64,000 nucleotides of DNA from an uncultured Schlesneria sp. (GCA_903871875.1 CAIQIR010000093.1:62001-126000), one strand, 5' to 3'; positions 17,873 to 27,494 are shown, numbered from the stretch's first letter. Made by a program: numbers and translations. Notes: generated from the letters alone by a model not told the origin.

Positions 17873-18676
17873 CTAAGTTCGTGGGAAGCGAGTGAAGTGG
17901 TGCAGCACGATTCCCGCTGTCACGGCAACGTTCAGCGAGTCGGTGCCGCGGCACATTGGAATCGTCAATTTTCTGTCGCAAAGTTCGGTCCAGGATTCCT
18001 CCAGGCCAGCGTCCTCATTTCCCATCAAAATGCCAAAACGCTCGGAACGCTGGGCTTCGTCGAGGCGTTCGGCTCTCTCGTCCAGCACGGTGGCCGCCAG
18101 CGAGAACCCCCATTCCTGCTGCAGCCTTTGCAAGTCGCCGAACAGATCTCGCGATTCGACAATTGGCAGAGTGAAGGCTGTCCCCATCGAGACTCGGATT
18201 ACTCGTCGTGCGAATGGATCGCAACAGCCTTTTCCCAGCAGGAGCGCGTCGATTCCAAATGCGGCGCCAATTCTCACTATGGCGCCCAGATTCTCTGGGT
18301 TATCGCAGTTTGGGCAGGCCACAATCGTCAGTCGCGGCGATTCTTTCGGTAACAGGTGGTCCCAAGTGGCGCTGGGGCGTCGAACGCCACAGCCGACGAC
18401 CCCCACGTGAAAATCGAAGCCGACTAGTTCGCTCATCACCGCTTGTTCGGCGATATAGAGCGGCACGTCCGGCGGCATCTTAGGCTGCCATTCGTCAACT
18501 CGTTTTCTGCTAACGAAGACCGATGCCGTTTGAAAGTCGCTTTGCAGCAGTCGTTCGACGACTTTTTTCCCTTCGGCGATGAAGTATTGGCCGCCCCGCT
18601 GCAGATTTTTCATTTTCAGATTGCGGTACGGCTCAACTCGCGGATCGTCGAGCGAATCAATGAGAATTGGCGGCAT
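17873..18676 (-). CDS. TrmH/SpoU family RNA 2'-O-methyltransferase
   Basis: A 267-residue SPOUT enzyme that would methylate the 2'-hydroxyl of a nucleotide in tRNA or rRNA using S-adenosylmethionine. An N-terminal substrate-binding domain (IAEGKKVVERLLQSDF) is followed by the three SpoU motifs: NPENLGAIVRIGAAFG (motif 1), ILMGNEDAGL (motif 2) and IPMCRGTDSLNVAVTAGI (motif 3). Motif 2 has Asn-Glu-Asp-Ala-Gly where most members have NExxGL, so it is intact. The knotted core makes it clearly TrmH-like, but the target RNA is unknown. It begins eight bases after the stop of the M3 peptidase gene on the same strand, so the two are probably co-transcribed. Confidence 0.9.
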   Translation of the reverse strand: MPPILIDSLDDPRVEPYRNLKMKNLQRGGQYFIAEGKKVVERLLQSDFQTASVFVSRKRVDEWQPKMPPDVPLYIAEQAVMSELVGFDFHVGVVGCGVRRPSATWDHLLPKESPRLTIVACPNCDNPENLGAIVRIGAAFGIDALLLGKGCCDPFARRVIRVSMGTAFTLPIVESRDLFGDLQRLQQEWGFSLAATVLDERAERLDEAQRSERFGILMGNEDAGLEESWTELCDRKLTIPMCRGTDSLNVAVTAGIVLHHFTRFPRT

Positions 18677-18684
18677 GTGGATCC

Positions 18685-20769
18685 CTAACCGAGTCCCGAA
18701 TGGCGCAGCAGAGCGGTGACTTGCGGTTCGCGACCACGAAATGCTTTGAAAACCAGCATTGGATTTCGGCTACCGCCCAAGGCCAGGACGGTGTCACGAA
18801 ATCGATGTCCGGTTTGCTGAATCGCCGCGGGGTTGTCGAGTCCTGCTTCTTCGAACGCACTGAACGCGTCGGCGCTCAAGATCTCGGCCCATTTGTAGCT
18901 GTAATATCCGGCCGCATAGCCCCCACTGAAGATATGCTGGAACGAGCAAAGCGAACGATCCTCGGGCAGCAGCGGCAGTACGCTGGTCTGCTGGCTAAGC
19001 CGTTGATTGAGTTCGTGAGGAGTCTCTTTTCCATTGAGATCAAAGTCCGAATGCAGCGCGATGTCCGTCATGCCGAACAGCAATTGTCTTAGCATCATTG
19101 AACCAGCGCGGTAGTTTTTGGCTGCGCGTACTTTTTCGAACAGTGCTTCGGGAAGCGGTTCGCCCGTTTGGTAGTGGCCAGTCAGGCTGAGGAGGGTAGG
19201 GCGGTGATAACACCAGTTTTCCATGAATTGACTGGGCAATTCGACCGCGTCCCACTCGACGCCATTGATTCCCGCGCAGTCAGCGAAATCGACTTTGGTC
19301 AGCATATGCTGCAATCCGTGTCCCATTTCGTGGAACAGGGTTTCGACCTCGCGAAATGACATCAGGCTGGGCGTATCGCCGTGTGGCGGCGTCTGATTGC
19401 AGACAAGATGGGCCACGGGAAGCTGAATCTGGTCGCCCGTTTTTCTGCGTCCGAGGCAGTCATCCATCCAGGCGCCGCCTCGCTTATTCTCCGGCCGCGA
19501 ATAGGGGTCGAGATAAAAGGACGCGATCTGTTGGCCGGTCGCTTCATGAACCCGATAGTATCGGACATCGGGATGCCAGACACTGACGTCGGTTTGCTGC
19601 GCGATTGTCACATCGAACAGGCGGCCGAGCAGTTCGAATAGCCCATTCAGGACTTTTTCAAAGGGGAAGTAAGGACGCAATTCGTCGTCGGTGTACGAAT
19701 AACGTTCTTCCCGCAAGCGTTCGGCCCAGAAGCCGACGTCCCAAACGTTGAGTGGCGTCGTTTCGCCGCGGGCCGTTTTCAGCTGACGGATATCGTCCAG
19801 ATCGCGAACGGCGGCATCCCAAGCGGCAGCGCGAAGATCCGAAAACATTTTGCGAATCGCGGCTACATTCGGAGCCATCTTGCGAGCCAAGCTAACTTCG
19901 GCAAAATTCTGATAACCGAGCAGCTTTGCTTTTTCTTGGCGAAGTGTGAGAAACCGCGCAATCAACGGGTCGTTGTTGAACTCGCCTGTCGAGGCTCGAG
20001 TGACGAAGGCGCGGTACAGAGTTTCACGTAACTGGCGGTTACGGCAATGCTCCATAAATGGGGTGAACAGAGGCGGTTCGAGCGTGATTCGCCAGGGGCC
20101 GTCGGCTGGCGTTGCCTTGGTGGACGCGTCCTGATGAGCGTTATTCCACGACTTGGCAGCCAGATTTCTGAGCGTACTGGGCCAACTGGTTGCATCTGCC
20201 GGATCGGTGATATCGAGTGAGAAAGCCTTCGTGGCATCCAGGACATGATTCGAAAACTCGGTCGATAATTGCGACAACTCTTGCTCGATGGCGTTGAACC
20301 GATCGCGTTTTTCGCCGGTTAGGGCGATCCCGGACAGTTCAGCTCCCTTGATGCGATCGACGATGATGCGCTGTTGTGCTTCGCTCAATCTCGGCCATTC
20401 TGCGCTGTCTCGCAATTGCTTCAGCGTCCGATAGATTGGCTCGCTTTGGCTGGCTCGCAAGCCGAATTCAACGACTTCTGGCAAGACCGTTTCGTAGGCC
20501 GCTCGCAATTCGTCAGAATTTAACACGCCGAACAGATGTCCGACCGGCTTCCACCCGTATTCAAACGGAGGATCCAGTTTCTCCAGCTTGCCGAGTGAAC
20601 CTTCCCACGTCGGAGTCAATTCCTGTTCGATCCCGGCCAACTTTTTCGTGGCTTCGCCCACAATCTTGCGAACAGCTGGGACGATGTGCGCGGGGAGAAT
20701 CGCGGCATAGTCGGGCAGACCGGCCGTCGCCAGCAGTGGGTTGTGGGCCAGTAAGTCAGAGTCAGCCAT
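18685..20769 (-). CDS. prlC: M3 family zinc metallopeptidase, oligopeptidase A-like
   Basis: A 694-residue oligopeptidase. The ATG at 20769 is chosen because AGAGGA lies upstream at normal spacing and MADSDLLAHNPLL begins like oligopeptidase A, whereas the longer frame adds unrelated residues. The thermolysin-type zinc site is FHEMGHGLQHM, with HExxH near residue 480-484, and the third ligand Glu is expected in the downstream GVEWDAVELPSQFMENW. The closing segment (SGGYAAGYYSYKWAEILSADAF) is conserved in PrlC/Dcp enzymes. It would degrade short peptides, such as signal-peptide fragments, in the cytoplasm; there is no signal peptide. Dipeptidyl carboxypeptidase (Dcp) is the main alternative, but the N-terminus favours PrlC. 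Confidence 0.9.
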   Translation of the reverse strand: MADSDLLAHNPLLATAGLPDYAAILPAHIVPAVRKIVGEATKKLAGIEQELTPTWEGSLGKLEKLDPPFEYGWKPVGHLFGVLNSDELRAAYETVLPEVVEFGLRASQSEPIYRTLKQLRDSAEWPRLSEAQQRIIVDRIKGAELSGIALTGEKRDRFNAIEQELSQLSTEFSNHVLDATKAFSLDITDPADATSWPSTLRNLAAKSWNNAHQDASTKATPADGPWRITLEPPLFTPFMEHCRNRQLRETLYRAFVTRASTGEFNNDPLIARFLTLRQEKAKLLGYQNFAEVSLARKMAPNVAAIRKMFSDLRAAAWDAAVRDLDDIRQLKTARGETTPLNVWDVGFWAERLREERYSYTDDELRPYFPFEKVLNGLFELLGRLFDVTIAQQTDVSVWHPDVRYYRVHEATGQQIASFYLDPYSRPENKRGGAWMDDCLGRRKTGDQIQLPVAHLVCNQTPPHGDTPSLMSFREVETLFHEMGHGLQHMLTKVDFADCAGINGVEWDAVELPSQFMENWCYHRPTLLSLTGHYQTGEPLPEALFEKVRAAKNYRAGSMMLRQLLFGMTDIALHSDFDLNGKETPHELNQRLSQQTSVLPLLPEDRSLCSFQHIFSGGYAAGYYSYKWAEILSADAFSAFEEAGLDNPAAIQQTGHRFRDTVLALGGSRNPMLVFKAFRGREPQVTALLRHSGLG

Positions 20770-20904
20770 GACCAAACATCCTCTATTCACAAAGTGGGAG
20801 CTGTCGAACCTTGCATGACGCACGATAAGTACCGCGTCAGGTAAACGGAAGTCACAGACGGTACCGCTTGGCCGAATCGAAGTCCGCTAAGTCAGGATGT
20901 CTAA

Positions 20905-21696
20905 TTACGCCTTCACATTGGCGATCGCACAGACGCGGCGGTCATACGAGAAATCGCGGGATAAAAGGCCCAAGGGCACATGATTCCAGGTCCATTCCTC
21001 GCCGCTCCGAGGCAGCTTGACGCCGTGCAGAATGTCGATTCGCTCGACGATTTGGCCTTGTTTGTTAACCACCAGCTTCTCGACATCGGTAATCAACGAT
21101 ACGACTCCTGGTAATCGACGTAAATAATCCAAATGGGCGGCCAGTAACGAGTGCGAATACTCTTCAATTTCTGCGTCGGTCCGTTTCCCTTTTTCCAGAA
21201 ACAGGCCCGGAAGGTAGGCCAGTTGAGACAACAGGTTGGCCGACGCGACGTAGTCGATTTCTGAATCATCACAAAGCAGCATTGGCGTCGCTCGGGGAAG
21301 CGGCAGTTGAGGTTTGCCAGCAACCCGCGTCAATTCTTCGGCCGTTGCCGTTACATCGGCACGGACGAGTCGCACGTTTCGGTACCAGGCCGCGTGGACA
21401 TAGGCTGCCAGTGGATGCACGGCATCCACCAGAATCACTTCTTGAAACATTTGAGACAATCGATGCAGGGGCACGTCCAGTAGTCGGCCAGATCCCAGGA
21501 TGACGCACTTACGTCGCTGAGGACAGGTTTGTGCTGCCGACAGAATCGCCACTTTCGTCAGCTCAAGATGTGGTCGCCAGGCGTGTCGACACTGGCGGTG
21601 TCGGACCTTAATTCCCAGCTGACCTTGCAGATAACCGACTCGTCGAAAGGCTCGCGAGCAAGGTGTTAAAAGATATTCGGCAACCTCAAGAATCAT
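20905..21696 (-). CDS. Hypothetical protein with Rossmann methyltransferase-like core
   Basis: A 263-residue cytoplasmic protein. The middle shows CVILGSGRLLDVPLHRLS followed by EVILVDAVHP, a Gly-x-Gly strand-turn plus acidic residue that fits the S-adenosylmethionine-binding half of a class I methyltransferase. Later come CDDSEIDYVASANLLSQLAYLP, matching an acceptor-side helix, and a Trp/Asn-rich end EEWTWNHVPLGLLSRDFSYDRR. No close family is recognised, and catalytic activity is not certain. The ATG is preceded by AGGGAAG at good spacing. It is transcribed in the same direction as the M3 peptidase, with a 135-base gap, so it may or may not belong to that operon. Confidence 0.7.
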   Translation of the reverse strand: MILEVAEYLLTPCSRAFRRVGYLQGQLGIKVRHRQCRHAWRPHLELTKVAILSAAQTCPQRRKCVILGSGRLLDVPLHRLSQMFQEVILVDAVHPLAAYVHAAWYRNVRLVRADVTATAEELTRVAGKPQLPLPRATPMLLCDDSEIDYVASANLLSQLAYLPGLFLEKGKRTDAEIEEYSHSLLAAHLDYLRRLPGVVSLITDVEKLVVNKQGQIVERIDILHGVKLPRSGEEWTWNHVPLGLLSRDFSYDRRVCAIANVKA

Positions 21697-22098
21697 TGCA
21701 GCTTCCCTGCCAACAAATCAGATCTGCGGCAAACAATAGCAGAGCCGAGATAGCGCGAGGAGATCGATTTGTCTGACCCGAAAAGTACCGTCACCGAAAG
21801 CGATTCGGTGAACTACCAGATATTGTCGTGGGCGGCCGCCCGCCGGAAAAATGAACTAAGCGAGCGGGCTATCCGGACTTCCAACGAGATCGAAGGTCAA
21901 CGCGGATCTCGGCACATGGCTGCAGATCGCGCGGCTTGAGTGGGTAAACTGGCTCGGGTACAACGAAGTCGTACTGGAATCGAAGTCGACTTGGGTTTCG
22001 GCCGCCTGTTTGATCGTCATTGAGAATTGATTCCGATTGATAGGCTTTTAGAGCAATCCGCGAGTACGGTTCGCGTTCCAATAAGGAGCTCTCGATAA
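21697..22098. other. Intergenic region of about 400 bp with two palindromes
   Basis: This divergent region lies between the minus-strand methyltransferase-like gene and the plus-strand esterase gene. It holds a perfect 8-bp hairpin at 21791-21811 (arms TCACCGAA and TTCGGTGA, five-base loop) and, 19 bases further on, a 12-bp perfect palindrome GGGCGGCCGCCC at 21830-21841. These could be operator or transcript-stability elements. A strong AAGGAG site precedes the esterase ATG. No gene is supported in the interval. Confidence 0.4.
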
Positions 22099-23187
22099 AT
22101 GGCTCGACATATTGCGACGATTTCGCCAATGAGAATCGTATTGGTTGTCGGCTTTTTGATCTCGGCCGGGAATGCGGCGGAGCGTTCGGCTCGCGAAATA
22201 CCTGCTGCTGCCACGACTCGCGACCGGTTTTTGAAATTGCTTGATCGGCCACGTGTACCGTTGGGGCCGGTTGAGCAAACACCGTGTGCCGAGCAAGGGT
22301 TAATCGAACAACGATTTGAATTCACGTCAGAAGTGGGGCAACGCGTTCCCGGGTTACTGGTAAAGGCAGAGGGAGCGAATGGGCGTCTTCCGGCTGTCAT
22401 CGTGCTGCATGGGACCGGTGGCAGCAAAGAAGGGATGCGAGTGTTGTTGCGGCGAATTGCGGGACGAGGCCTGATCGCGATTGCGATCGACGGTCGATAT
22501 GCCGGTGAGAGGACCGGCGGAGGCAAGCCGGGAGAGGCCTATCGACCGGCGATCTTTGCCGCGTGGCAATCGGGACAAGGCTTTCCCTTTTTCTATGACA
22601 CGGTTTGGGACACCATGCGGTTGATCGATTATCTGGAGACGCGTTCCGATATCGATGCTCGTCGAATCGGAAGTATCGGGTTCTCGAAAGGCGGGATTGA
22701 GCTTTATCTGGCCGCAGCTACCGATCCCCGAATCGCCGCCGCAATCTCCTGTCTTGGGGTGCAAAGTTTTGATTGGGCGCTCCAGAACGAGGCTTGGCAT
22801 TCGCGAATTGGGACGATTCAATCAGCTTTCGATTCGGTTGTTCAAGAGGTCGGTGTGAACCCGATTGACGCGTCATTTGTGCGTCAGTTCTACGATCGGG
22901 TTGTGCCGGGCATTTATCAGGAGTTTGATGGCCCCGCGATGTTGCCTTTGATTGCGCCTCGATCGTTGCTGGTGATCAACGGTGATCGCGACGACCGCAC
23001 GCCACGTCCAGGGCTGGAGCTGTGCGTGTCGGCGGCGCGAGCAGCCTATGAAAAAGCGAACGCCAGTGATCATTTCGAATTCATTCTGCAGCCCGATACG
23101 GGCCATGCGGTCACTCCGCAATCGCAAGAATACGCCATCGATTGGCTGGTGCGGCAACTGGGGAAGTCTGCGAATACGACTCCGTAA
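22099..23187 (+). CDS. Secreted alpha/beta hydrolase (dienelactone hydrolase/acetyl-xylan esterase-like)
   Basis: A 362-residue protein with an N-terminal signal peptide (hydrophobic core IVLVVGFLISAGNAA), so it is probably periplasmic or secreted. The alpha/beta hydrolase fold is shown by PAVIVLHGTGGSKEG (oxyanion-side HG), the nucleophile elbow IGFSKGG with Ser196, a late acid segment INGDRDDRTP, and the catalytic His in DTGHAVTP. The start is supported by AAGGAG ten bases upstream. Proteins of this type in planctomycetes are often annotated as dienelactone hydrolase or S9-like esterases and may deacetylate polysaccharides. It sits just before a sulfatase gene on the same strand, which fits polysaccharide breakdown. 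The substrate is unknown. Confidence 0.82.
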   Translation: MARHIATISPMRIVLVVGFLISAGNAAERSAREIPAAATTRDRFLKLLDRPRVPLGPVEQTPCAEQGLIEQRFEFTSEVGQRVPGLLVKAEGANGRLPAVIVLHGTGGSKEGMRVLLRRIAGRGLIAIAIDGRYAGERTGGGKPGEAYRPAIFAAWQSGQGFPFFYDTVWDTMRLIDYLETRSDIDARRIGSIGFSKGGIELYLAAATDPRIAAAISCLGVQSFDWALQNEAWHSRIGTIQSAFDSVVQEVGVNPIDASFVRQFYDRVVPGIYQEFDGPAMLPLIAPRSLLVINGDRDDRTPRPGLELCVSAARAAYEKANASDHFEFILQPDTGHAVTPQSQEYAIDWLVRQLGKSANTTP

Positions 23188-23247
23188 TTCGCGTTGGTTT
23201 GTTGTTTGGCGTCGAGGTTAGTTTGCTCTTTCAGAGAATCCATTCCG

Positions 23248-24579
23248 ATGTCCACATGGTTTCGTACAAGCGGTCGATCTTGTTTCGTCGGTGGATTGGC
23301 TTCGCTGCTTCTGATCTTCAGGTTTGAGGGTAGTGCCGCGGCCGAGCCCCCGAATGTAATTCTCCTCTTGGCGGATGATTTCGGGTATGAGTGCGTTGGG
23401 GCAAATGGAGGTACGTCCTACGCGACTCCACATCTTGATCGGCTGGCGAAGACCGGGGCTCGGTTCGAACACTGTTATGCGCAGCCTCTGTGTACGCCGA
23501 CTCGCGTGCAGCTGATGACCGGCCAATCAAATGTTCGCAACTATGTCCGATTTGGCTTGCTCGATCCCACGCAGATCACGTTTGCCCAACTCTTGAAGAA
23601 CGCTGGCTACTCCACGGGCATTTTCGGCAAGTGGCAACTCGAAAATGGCCTGGACGGGCCAAAGCACTTCGGTTTCGACGAGCATTGCCTGTGGCAGCTC
23701 AACCGCCGACCGCCGAGATATGCGAATCCAGGCCTGGAGATTAACGGCCAGCAAGTTGATTTCTCTGACGGACAGTACGGTCCCGATATTGTCCAAAAGT
23801 ATGCAATCGATTTCGTTGAACGATACCGCGAAAAGCCGTTTTTTCTATATTACCCGATGATGCTGACTCACGGACCGTATCAGCCCACGCCCGATAGTCC
23901 AGACTGGGATGCCAAAGCTGTGGGTGAAGACGTGAGTCAACATGATCGGCATTTTGGTGAAATGGTCTGCTATTTGGACAGATTGGTGGGCCAATTAGTC
24001 TTGCGACTTGATGAGTTGCATTTACGAGAGCGGACTTTGATTCTGTTTGTGGGTGACAACGGCACTGCCAGCAAGCTGGAATCGAAATGGAACGGTCAAA
24101 CCGTTGTTGGCGGAAAGGCCAAAACGACGGATAATGGCACTCGCGTTCCGTTGATTGTCAATTGGCCTGGTCGAGTGAAATCGGCGGTGATTCGTGATTT
24201 AGTTGACACGACCGATTTTCTGCCGACGATCTGCGAGGCCACAGGTGCAGCCGTTCCCGCTTCGGTGCCATTGGACGGGCGAAGTTTCTTACCGCAATCA
24301 TTGGAACAGACGGGGAACCCCCGCGATTGGATCTACGCATGGTACGCACCGAATCAGGGCAGGCGTCAGGATGAGCCGGTGGAGTTCGCTCGGACTGAGC
24401 AATACAAACTCTTTCGAGATGGTCGGTTCTTTCAGCTCGATGGACGTTACGGGGAACGAATGCTCAAGAATGAGGATCTCGATCCCACGTCAGGGGAGGC
24501 GAAGGCCCTCTTGCAACGGGCACTCGATCGATATACTCAGGCTCGTCCGATTAATCTTCGTAATTCGACCAAGCCTTGA
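23248..24579 (+). CDS. Secreted sulfatase (formylglycine-dependent arylsulfatase family)
   Basis: A 443-residue sulfatase. The ATG at 23248 is used because it begins a basic N-terminus followed by a hydrophobic signal segment (GGLASLLLIFRF) ending in AAAE. The calcium-binding DD pair is in LLLADDFGYECVGANGG. The maturation motif CTPTR has Cys82 as the residue converted to formylglycine, and GKWQL, HGPY and GDNGTAS are the other active-site segments. Family members hydrolyse sulfate esters of sugars or glycosaminoglycans, and the many sulfatases of planctomycetes are tied to algal sulfated polysaccharides. The length is normal. It follows the alpha/beta hydrolase gene by 60 bases and may form an operon with it. 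No maturase gene is nearby. Confidence 0.9.
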   Translation: MSTWFRTSGRSCFVGGLASLLLIFRFEGSAAAEPPNVILLLADDFGYECVGANGGTSYATPHLDRLAKTGARFEHCYAQPLCTPTRVQLMTGQSNVRNYVRFGLLDPTQITFAQLLKNAGYSTGIFGKWQLENGLDGPKHFGFDEHCLWQLNRRPPRYANPGLEINGQQVDFSDGQYGPDIVQKYAIDFVERYREKPFFLYYPMMLTHGPYQPTPDSPDWDAKAVGEDVSQHDRHFGEMVCYLDRLVGQLVLRLDELHLRERTLILFVGDNGTASKLESKWNGQTVVGGKAKTTDNGTRVPLIVNWPGRVKSAVIRDLVDTTDFLPTICEATGAAVPASVPLDGRSFLPQSLEQTGNPRDWIYAWYAPNQGRRQDEPVEFARTEQYKLFRDGRFFQLDGRYGERMLKNEDLDPTSGEAKALLQRALDRYTQARPINLRNSTKP

Positions 24580-24702
24580 TGCCATGCTTGGCTGCCGCCG
24601 CGCCAAACTGATCTGCGCATCTCATTTCCGCTTTTCTCAGCCCTGCGGTCAAACCAATTTGGGTATCACTAACGTGCCGGGCCGTTAAAGGAGAACAAAC
24701 AA

Positions 24703-25170
24703 ATGTCCCCAAGCCTTAACGACAATCCAATCCACGAAGTGTTTCCGTATTTGCGGGTTCGTAACGCGGCCAGTGCGATCGAATTCTACAAGCAGGTGTT
24801 TGGGGCAATTGAGAGCTATCGATTGACGGAGCCCAGCGGCCGAATCGGTCATGCCGAGCTGAAATTTGGCCCGTTGACCGTCATGCTGTCTGATGAATAT
24901 CCCGAACACGGCATAAACAGTCTGGCTGTGTGGGGTGGGGCGGGATCAATGCTCCATTTGCACGTCGCCGATGTCGATGCAATGACCGAACGAGCTGTCA
25001 AACTTGGTGCGAAGTTGTTGATGGCTCCCCAAGATCAATTCTACGGTGAACGTGGTTCCAAGATCCTTGATCCCTATGGGCACGAATGGATGCTGGGCCA
25101 AGAGATCGAGCAGGTCTCACCAGAAGAAATGCAACGGCGATATACCGCGCTCATGAGGCAGGGAGGCTGA
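24703..25170 (+). CDS. VOC family protein (glyoxalase/PhnB-like)
   Basis: A 155-residue small cytoplasmic protein of the vicinal oxygen chelate superfamily. It has two beta-alpha-beta-beta-beta units (VFPYLRVRNAASAIEFYKQVFG and HLHVADVDAMTERAVKLGAKLL), with the family's typical closing RGSKILDPYGHEWMLG. Metal-ligand candidates are His and Glu residues at the strand ends. Its closest look is to PhnB/3-demethylubiquinone-9 methyltransferase-like VOC proteins, whose exact role is unclear. The ATG at 24703 follows AAAGGAG at optimal spacing. It stands alone between the sulfatase and the secreted hypothetical gene. Confidence 0.87.
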   Translation: MSPSLNDNPIHEVFPYLRVRNAASAIEFYKQVFGAIESYRLTEPSGRIGHAELKFGPLTVMLSDEYPEHGINSLAVWGGAGSMLHLHVADVDAMTERAVKLGAKLLMAPQDQFYGERGSKILDPYGHEWMLGQEIEQVSPEEMQRRYTALMRQGG

Positions 25171-25521
25171 GCCAGCGAGAAGCGTCAACCTATAAATGGC
25201 TCGGGGGGCTTCCACGCCTAGTAGGGGTGCTGCTGCGGGCGTTTCGTTTGTTCGTAGCCATGGCGACATCGCTCCCCTGTCTTATTGTGCAGTCACTCCA
25301 GTCTGACGAACGAAAAGGGTCTCACATCGATACGCTCTGATTTGTATGAGAATCTCGCAATAAATCATGCCACATCAAGAATTATATGGTCAAAATCCGA
25401 TCAAACCGGCGGATGGGACTCGCTGACGCGGATTGACTCGAGTGCCATGGTGAGTAGGATACCGTTAGACCGGATGTCTGTGTCTTAGTGCGATTGTGTC
25501 GATTCATTTCATTGGAGCAAA
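25171..25521. other. Intergenic region of about 350 bp with a candidate promoter
   Basis: No gene is supported here. The right half contains the sigma70-like promoter described separately and a TTGGAG ribosome binding site before the next gene. The left half shows no clear structure. Confidence 0.4.
25433..25460 (+). promoter_or_regulatory. Putative sigma70-type promoter of the secreted hypothetical gene
   Basis: A -35 box TTGACT (25433-25438, five of six matches) is separated by 16 bases from a -10 box TAGGAT (25455-25460, four of six). It lies about 60 bases before the start codon of the following gene, a sensible distance. Confidence 0.4.
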
Positions 25522-26391
25522 ATGTATCGCATCTTGCTGTGTTTTGTTGGATGGATCTGGGGCTTCGTCGTTCTTTGTATTGGTGTGGTGGCGGCTCAGG
25601 ATGAAATGGCGGAATCGCCGACCCATCAGAAAGTGGTGACCTATCTCGCGGAGCGTTTGAATGATCAGCGTCTGCAGTTGACTGCTCCGGCCGATGCCAA
25701 AGTCACGTTAGGGACGGCACCGATCTTTCGTGTGAATAATCCGATCAGTGGAGCGGATGGTGGTGTCTTTGTCTGGGTTTCTGACGGTAAGCCGGTCGCA
25801 TTGTCCAAGTCGCTGCTGAATTCCAAAAAACGGATTTATTCGCTGACGACGGTCTCACTTTGGCCTGACACCTTTTCGATGACCCAGCCTGATGGCACGA
25901 TTTGGGAGCCGAAGTCTTCGACGTTGACACCGATCATGTTGACGGACGAACCGCCCCCCACTGATCAAGCGTCAAAACGCCTAATGCAGATGAAGGGTCT
26001 TGCTGAATCGTTCTCAATCGAAGTTACATGGCAGATTTCGATTGTCGAACCGACTAGCGTTTACGTTTTGCGGATGTTGCCCCGTCCCATCTATCGATAT
26101 ACCTCGGAACGTTTTGGTGTCGTTGATGGTGCGTTATTTGCCTTCTGTCAGGGGACGAATCCGGAGGCCATCGTTCAGGTCGAAGCGATCAGGTCCGACG
26201 ACGGCTTGGAATGGCGGTGTGGTGTCAGCCGGCTCACCAGTCACGCTCTCAAGGCACAATACCGCAAGAATGAAGTGCTGAAGGCGGTGTCGATTTCCAA
26301 TTATCGACCTCAGCGGCACGACAACTATTTCAACAACCAGTTGAATTATCCCAAGGATTTTGATCCCGCGCCAGCACCGAATCCCCAGTAA
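25522..26391 (+). CDS. Secreted hypothetical protein
   Basis: A 289-residue protein with a clear N-terminal signal peptide (hydrophobic core to about residue 24, cleavage near VAAQ). The mature part is mixed alpha/beta with no recognised catalytic motif: VTLGTAPIFRVNNPISGADGGVFVWV suggests a beta-sandwich start, and the C-terminus is Asn/Pro-rich. Similar secreted proteins recur in planctomycete genomes as families without assigned function. Two cysteines in the second half (GALFAFCQG and EWRCGVS) could form a disulfide. The ribosome binding site TTGGAG is nine bases upstream. It converges with cysA, 35 bases apart, and is not part of the sulfur operon. Confidence 0.78.
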   Translation: MYRILLCFVGWIWGFVVLCIGVVAAQDEMAESPTHQKVVTYLAERLNDQRLQLTAPADAKVTLGTAPIFRVNNPISGADGGVFVWVSDGKPVALSKSLLNSKKRIYSLTTVSLWPDTFSMTQPDGTIWEPKSSTLTPIMLTDEPPPTDQASKRLMQMKGLAESFSIEVTWQISIVEPTSVYVLRMLPRPIYRYTSERFGVVDGALFAFCQGTNPEAIVQVEAIRSDDGLEWRCGVSRLTSHALKAQYRKNEVLKAVSISNYRPQRHDNYFNNQLNYPKDFDPAPAPNPQ

Positions 26392-26426
26392 GCGATGGAG
26401 TAATGCCATCCTGAACGCGGACGAGA

Positions 26427-27494
26427 TTAGATCTCGTAGTCTTGTGTCCCGGGCATAAACACTCGCACACGCCGTGCGGCGACGTAAACGAGGTCGCCCG
26501 GGTGCAGTCGCAGCTCCGCGTATCGTTCGAGATTCAAATCGACGTTCAATGCCACGCCGAATTGTTCGGAAAAAACGCGAACCTTGGCTACAGATCCTGC
26601 GGGGTTCAGTTGCAAGACTCGCACTTCAAGGCTCGACGCGCCGAAGGGAATGCGTTCAATGTCGAGTTCGTGCGGGCGAACGTAAGCGGTGGCTTGTCGC
26701 GATTCCGCATGTGGATATTCGGGATATGCGATGTTGAGTGCCCCCATCATGGCCATCCCGTTTTCGACACGACCATGAAAGACGTTGACGTTGCCGAGAA
26801 AGTCCATGACGAAGGGTGTGGCGGGGTGGTCGAACACTTCCTGGGGCGTACCCGATTGCTCGATATGTCCGGAACGCATGACGACGACGCGGTCGGCCAC
26901 TTCAAACGCTTCTTCTTGATCGTGTGTGACGAATACCGTTGTTAAATGAATTTCGTCGTGCAGTTGTCTTAGCCATTGTCGCAGTTCCTGGCGAACCTTG
27001 GCGTCCAGCGCTCCGAAGGGTTCGTCCAGCAATAGGATCCTTGGCTGTACGGCCAGCGCCCTGGCGAGCGCCACGCGTTGCCGTTGTCCTCCGGATAACT
27101 GAGAAGGGTACCGCTGGTTCAGTCCTTCCAGTCGAACCAGATGCAGTAACTCGTTGACTCGTGATTTGATTTCGGCGTTTGATTTCTTGCGGACCCGCAT
27201 CCCGAACGCGACATTTTCATAGACGGTCATGTGTCGAAACAAGGCGTAGTGCTGGAAGACGAAGCCGACCTGACGATCTTTGGGCGACTGCTGGGTCACG
27301 TCTTCGTCCGCATACATCACTTGGCCCTGATCGGCTGACTCCAATCCGGCGATAATTCGCAGTAGTGTGGTCTTTCCCGAACCGGACGGTCCCAGCAGTG
27401 CCAGCAATGCCCCGCTTTGCGCCTCCAGGCTGACATTGTCCAGCGCTTTGAAGCTGCCAAACTGCTTCGAGAGGTTCTTGACGACGATACTCAT
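26427..27494 (-). CDS. cysA: Sulfate/thiosulfate ABC transporter ATP-binding protein CysA
   Basis: A 355-residue ATPase that powers sulfate import. It contains Walker [11 protein letters not shown]-loop FVFQHYALF, signature [15 protein letters not shown], Walker [12 protein letters not shown] and the switch His in [10 protein letters not shown]-terminal TOBE-like regulatory domain extends from about residue 240. The ATG at 27494 ([13 protein letters not shown]) is chosen over a TTG eight codons earlier because the family starts directly before the first strand. It is the last gene of the minus-strand sulfate importer set, 99 bases after cysW. The assignment as sulfate rather than other CysA/PotA-type transporters rests on the adjacent cysT, cysW and sbp genes. 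Confidence 0.93.
   Translation of the reverse strand: MSIVVKNLSKQFGSFKALDNVSLEAQSGALLALLGPSGSGKTTLLRIIAGLESADQGQVMYADEDVTQQSPKDRQVGFVFQHYALFRHMTVYENVAFGMRVRKKSNAEIKSRVNELLHLVRLEGLNQRYPSQLSGGQRQRVALARALAVQPRILLLDEPFGALDAKVRQELRQWLRQLHDEIHLTTVFVTHDQEEAFEVADRVVVMRSGHIEQSGTPQEVFDHPATPFVMDFLGNVNVFHGRVENGMAMMGALNIAYPEYPHAESRQATAYVRPHELDIERIPFGASSLEVRVLQLNPAGSVAKVRVFSEQFGVALNVDLNLERYAELRLHPGDLVYVAARRVRVFMPGTQDYEI

Noticed and set aside
17648-18352. Plus-strand frame of 234 codons across the HNH and SpoU genes
   Set aside because: It overlaps two recognisable minus-strand genes with intact motifs and shows no domain or signal of its own.
21869-22282. Minus-strand frame before the esterase gene
   Set aside because: Half of it is antisense to the esterase signal peptide and N-terminus, and the rest lacks a start signal; its composition is Arg/Ser/Pro-rich like other shadows.
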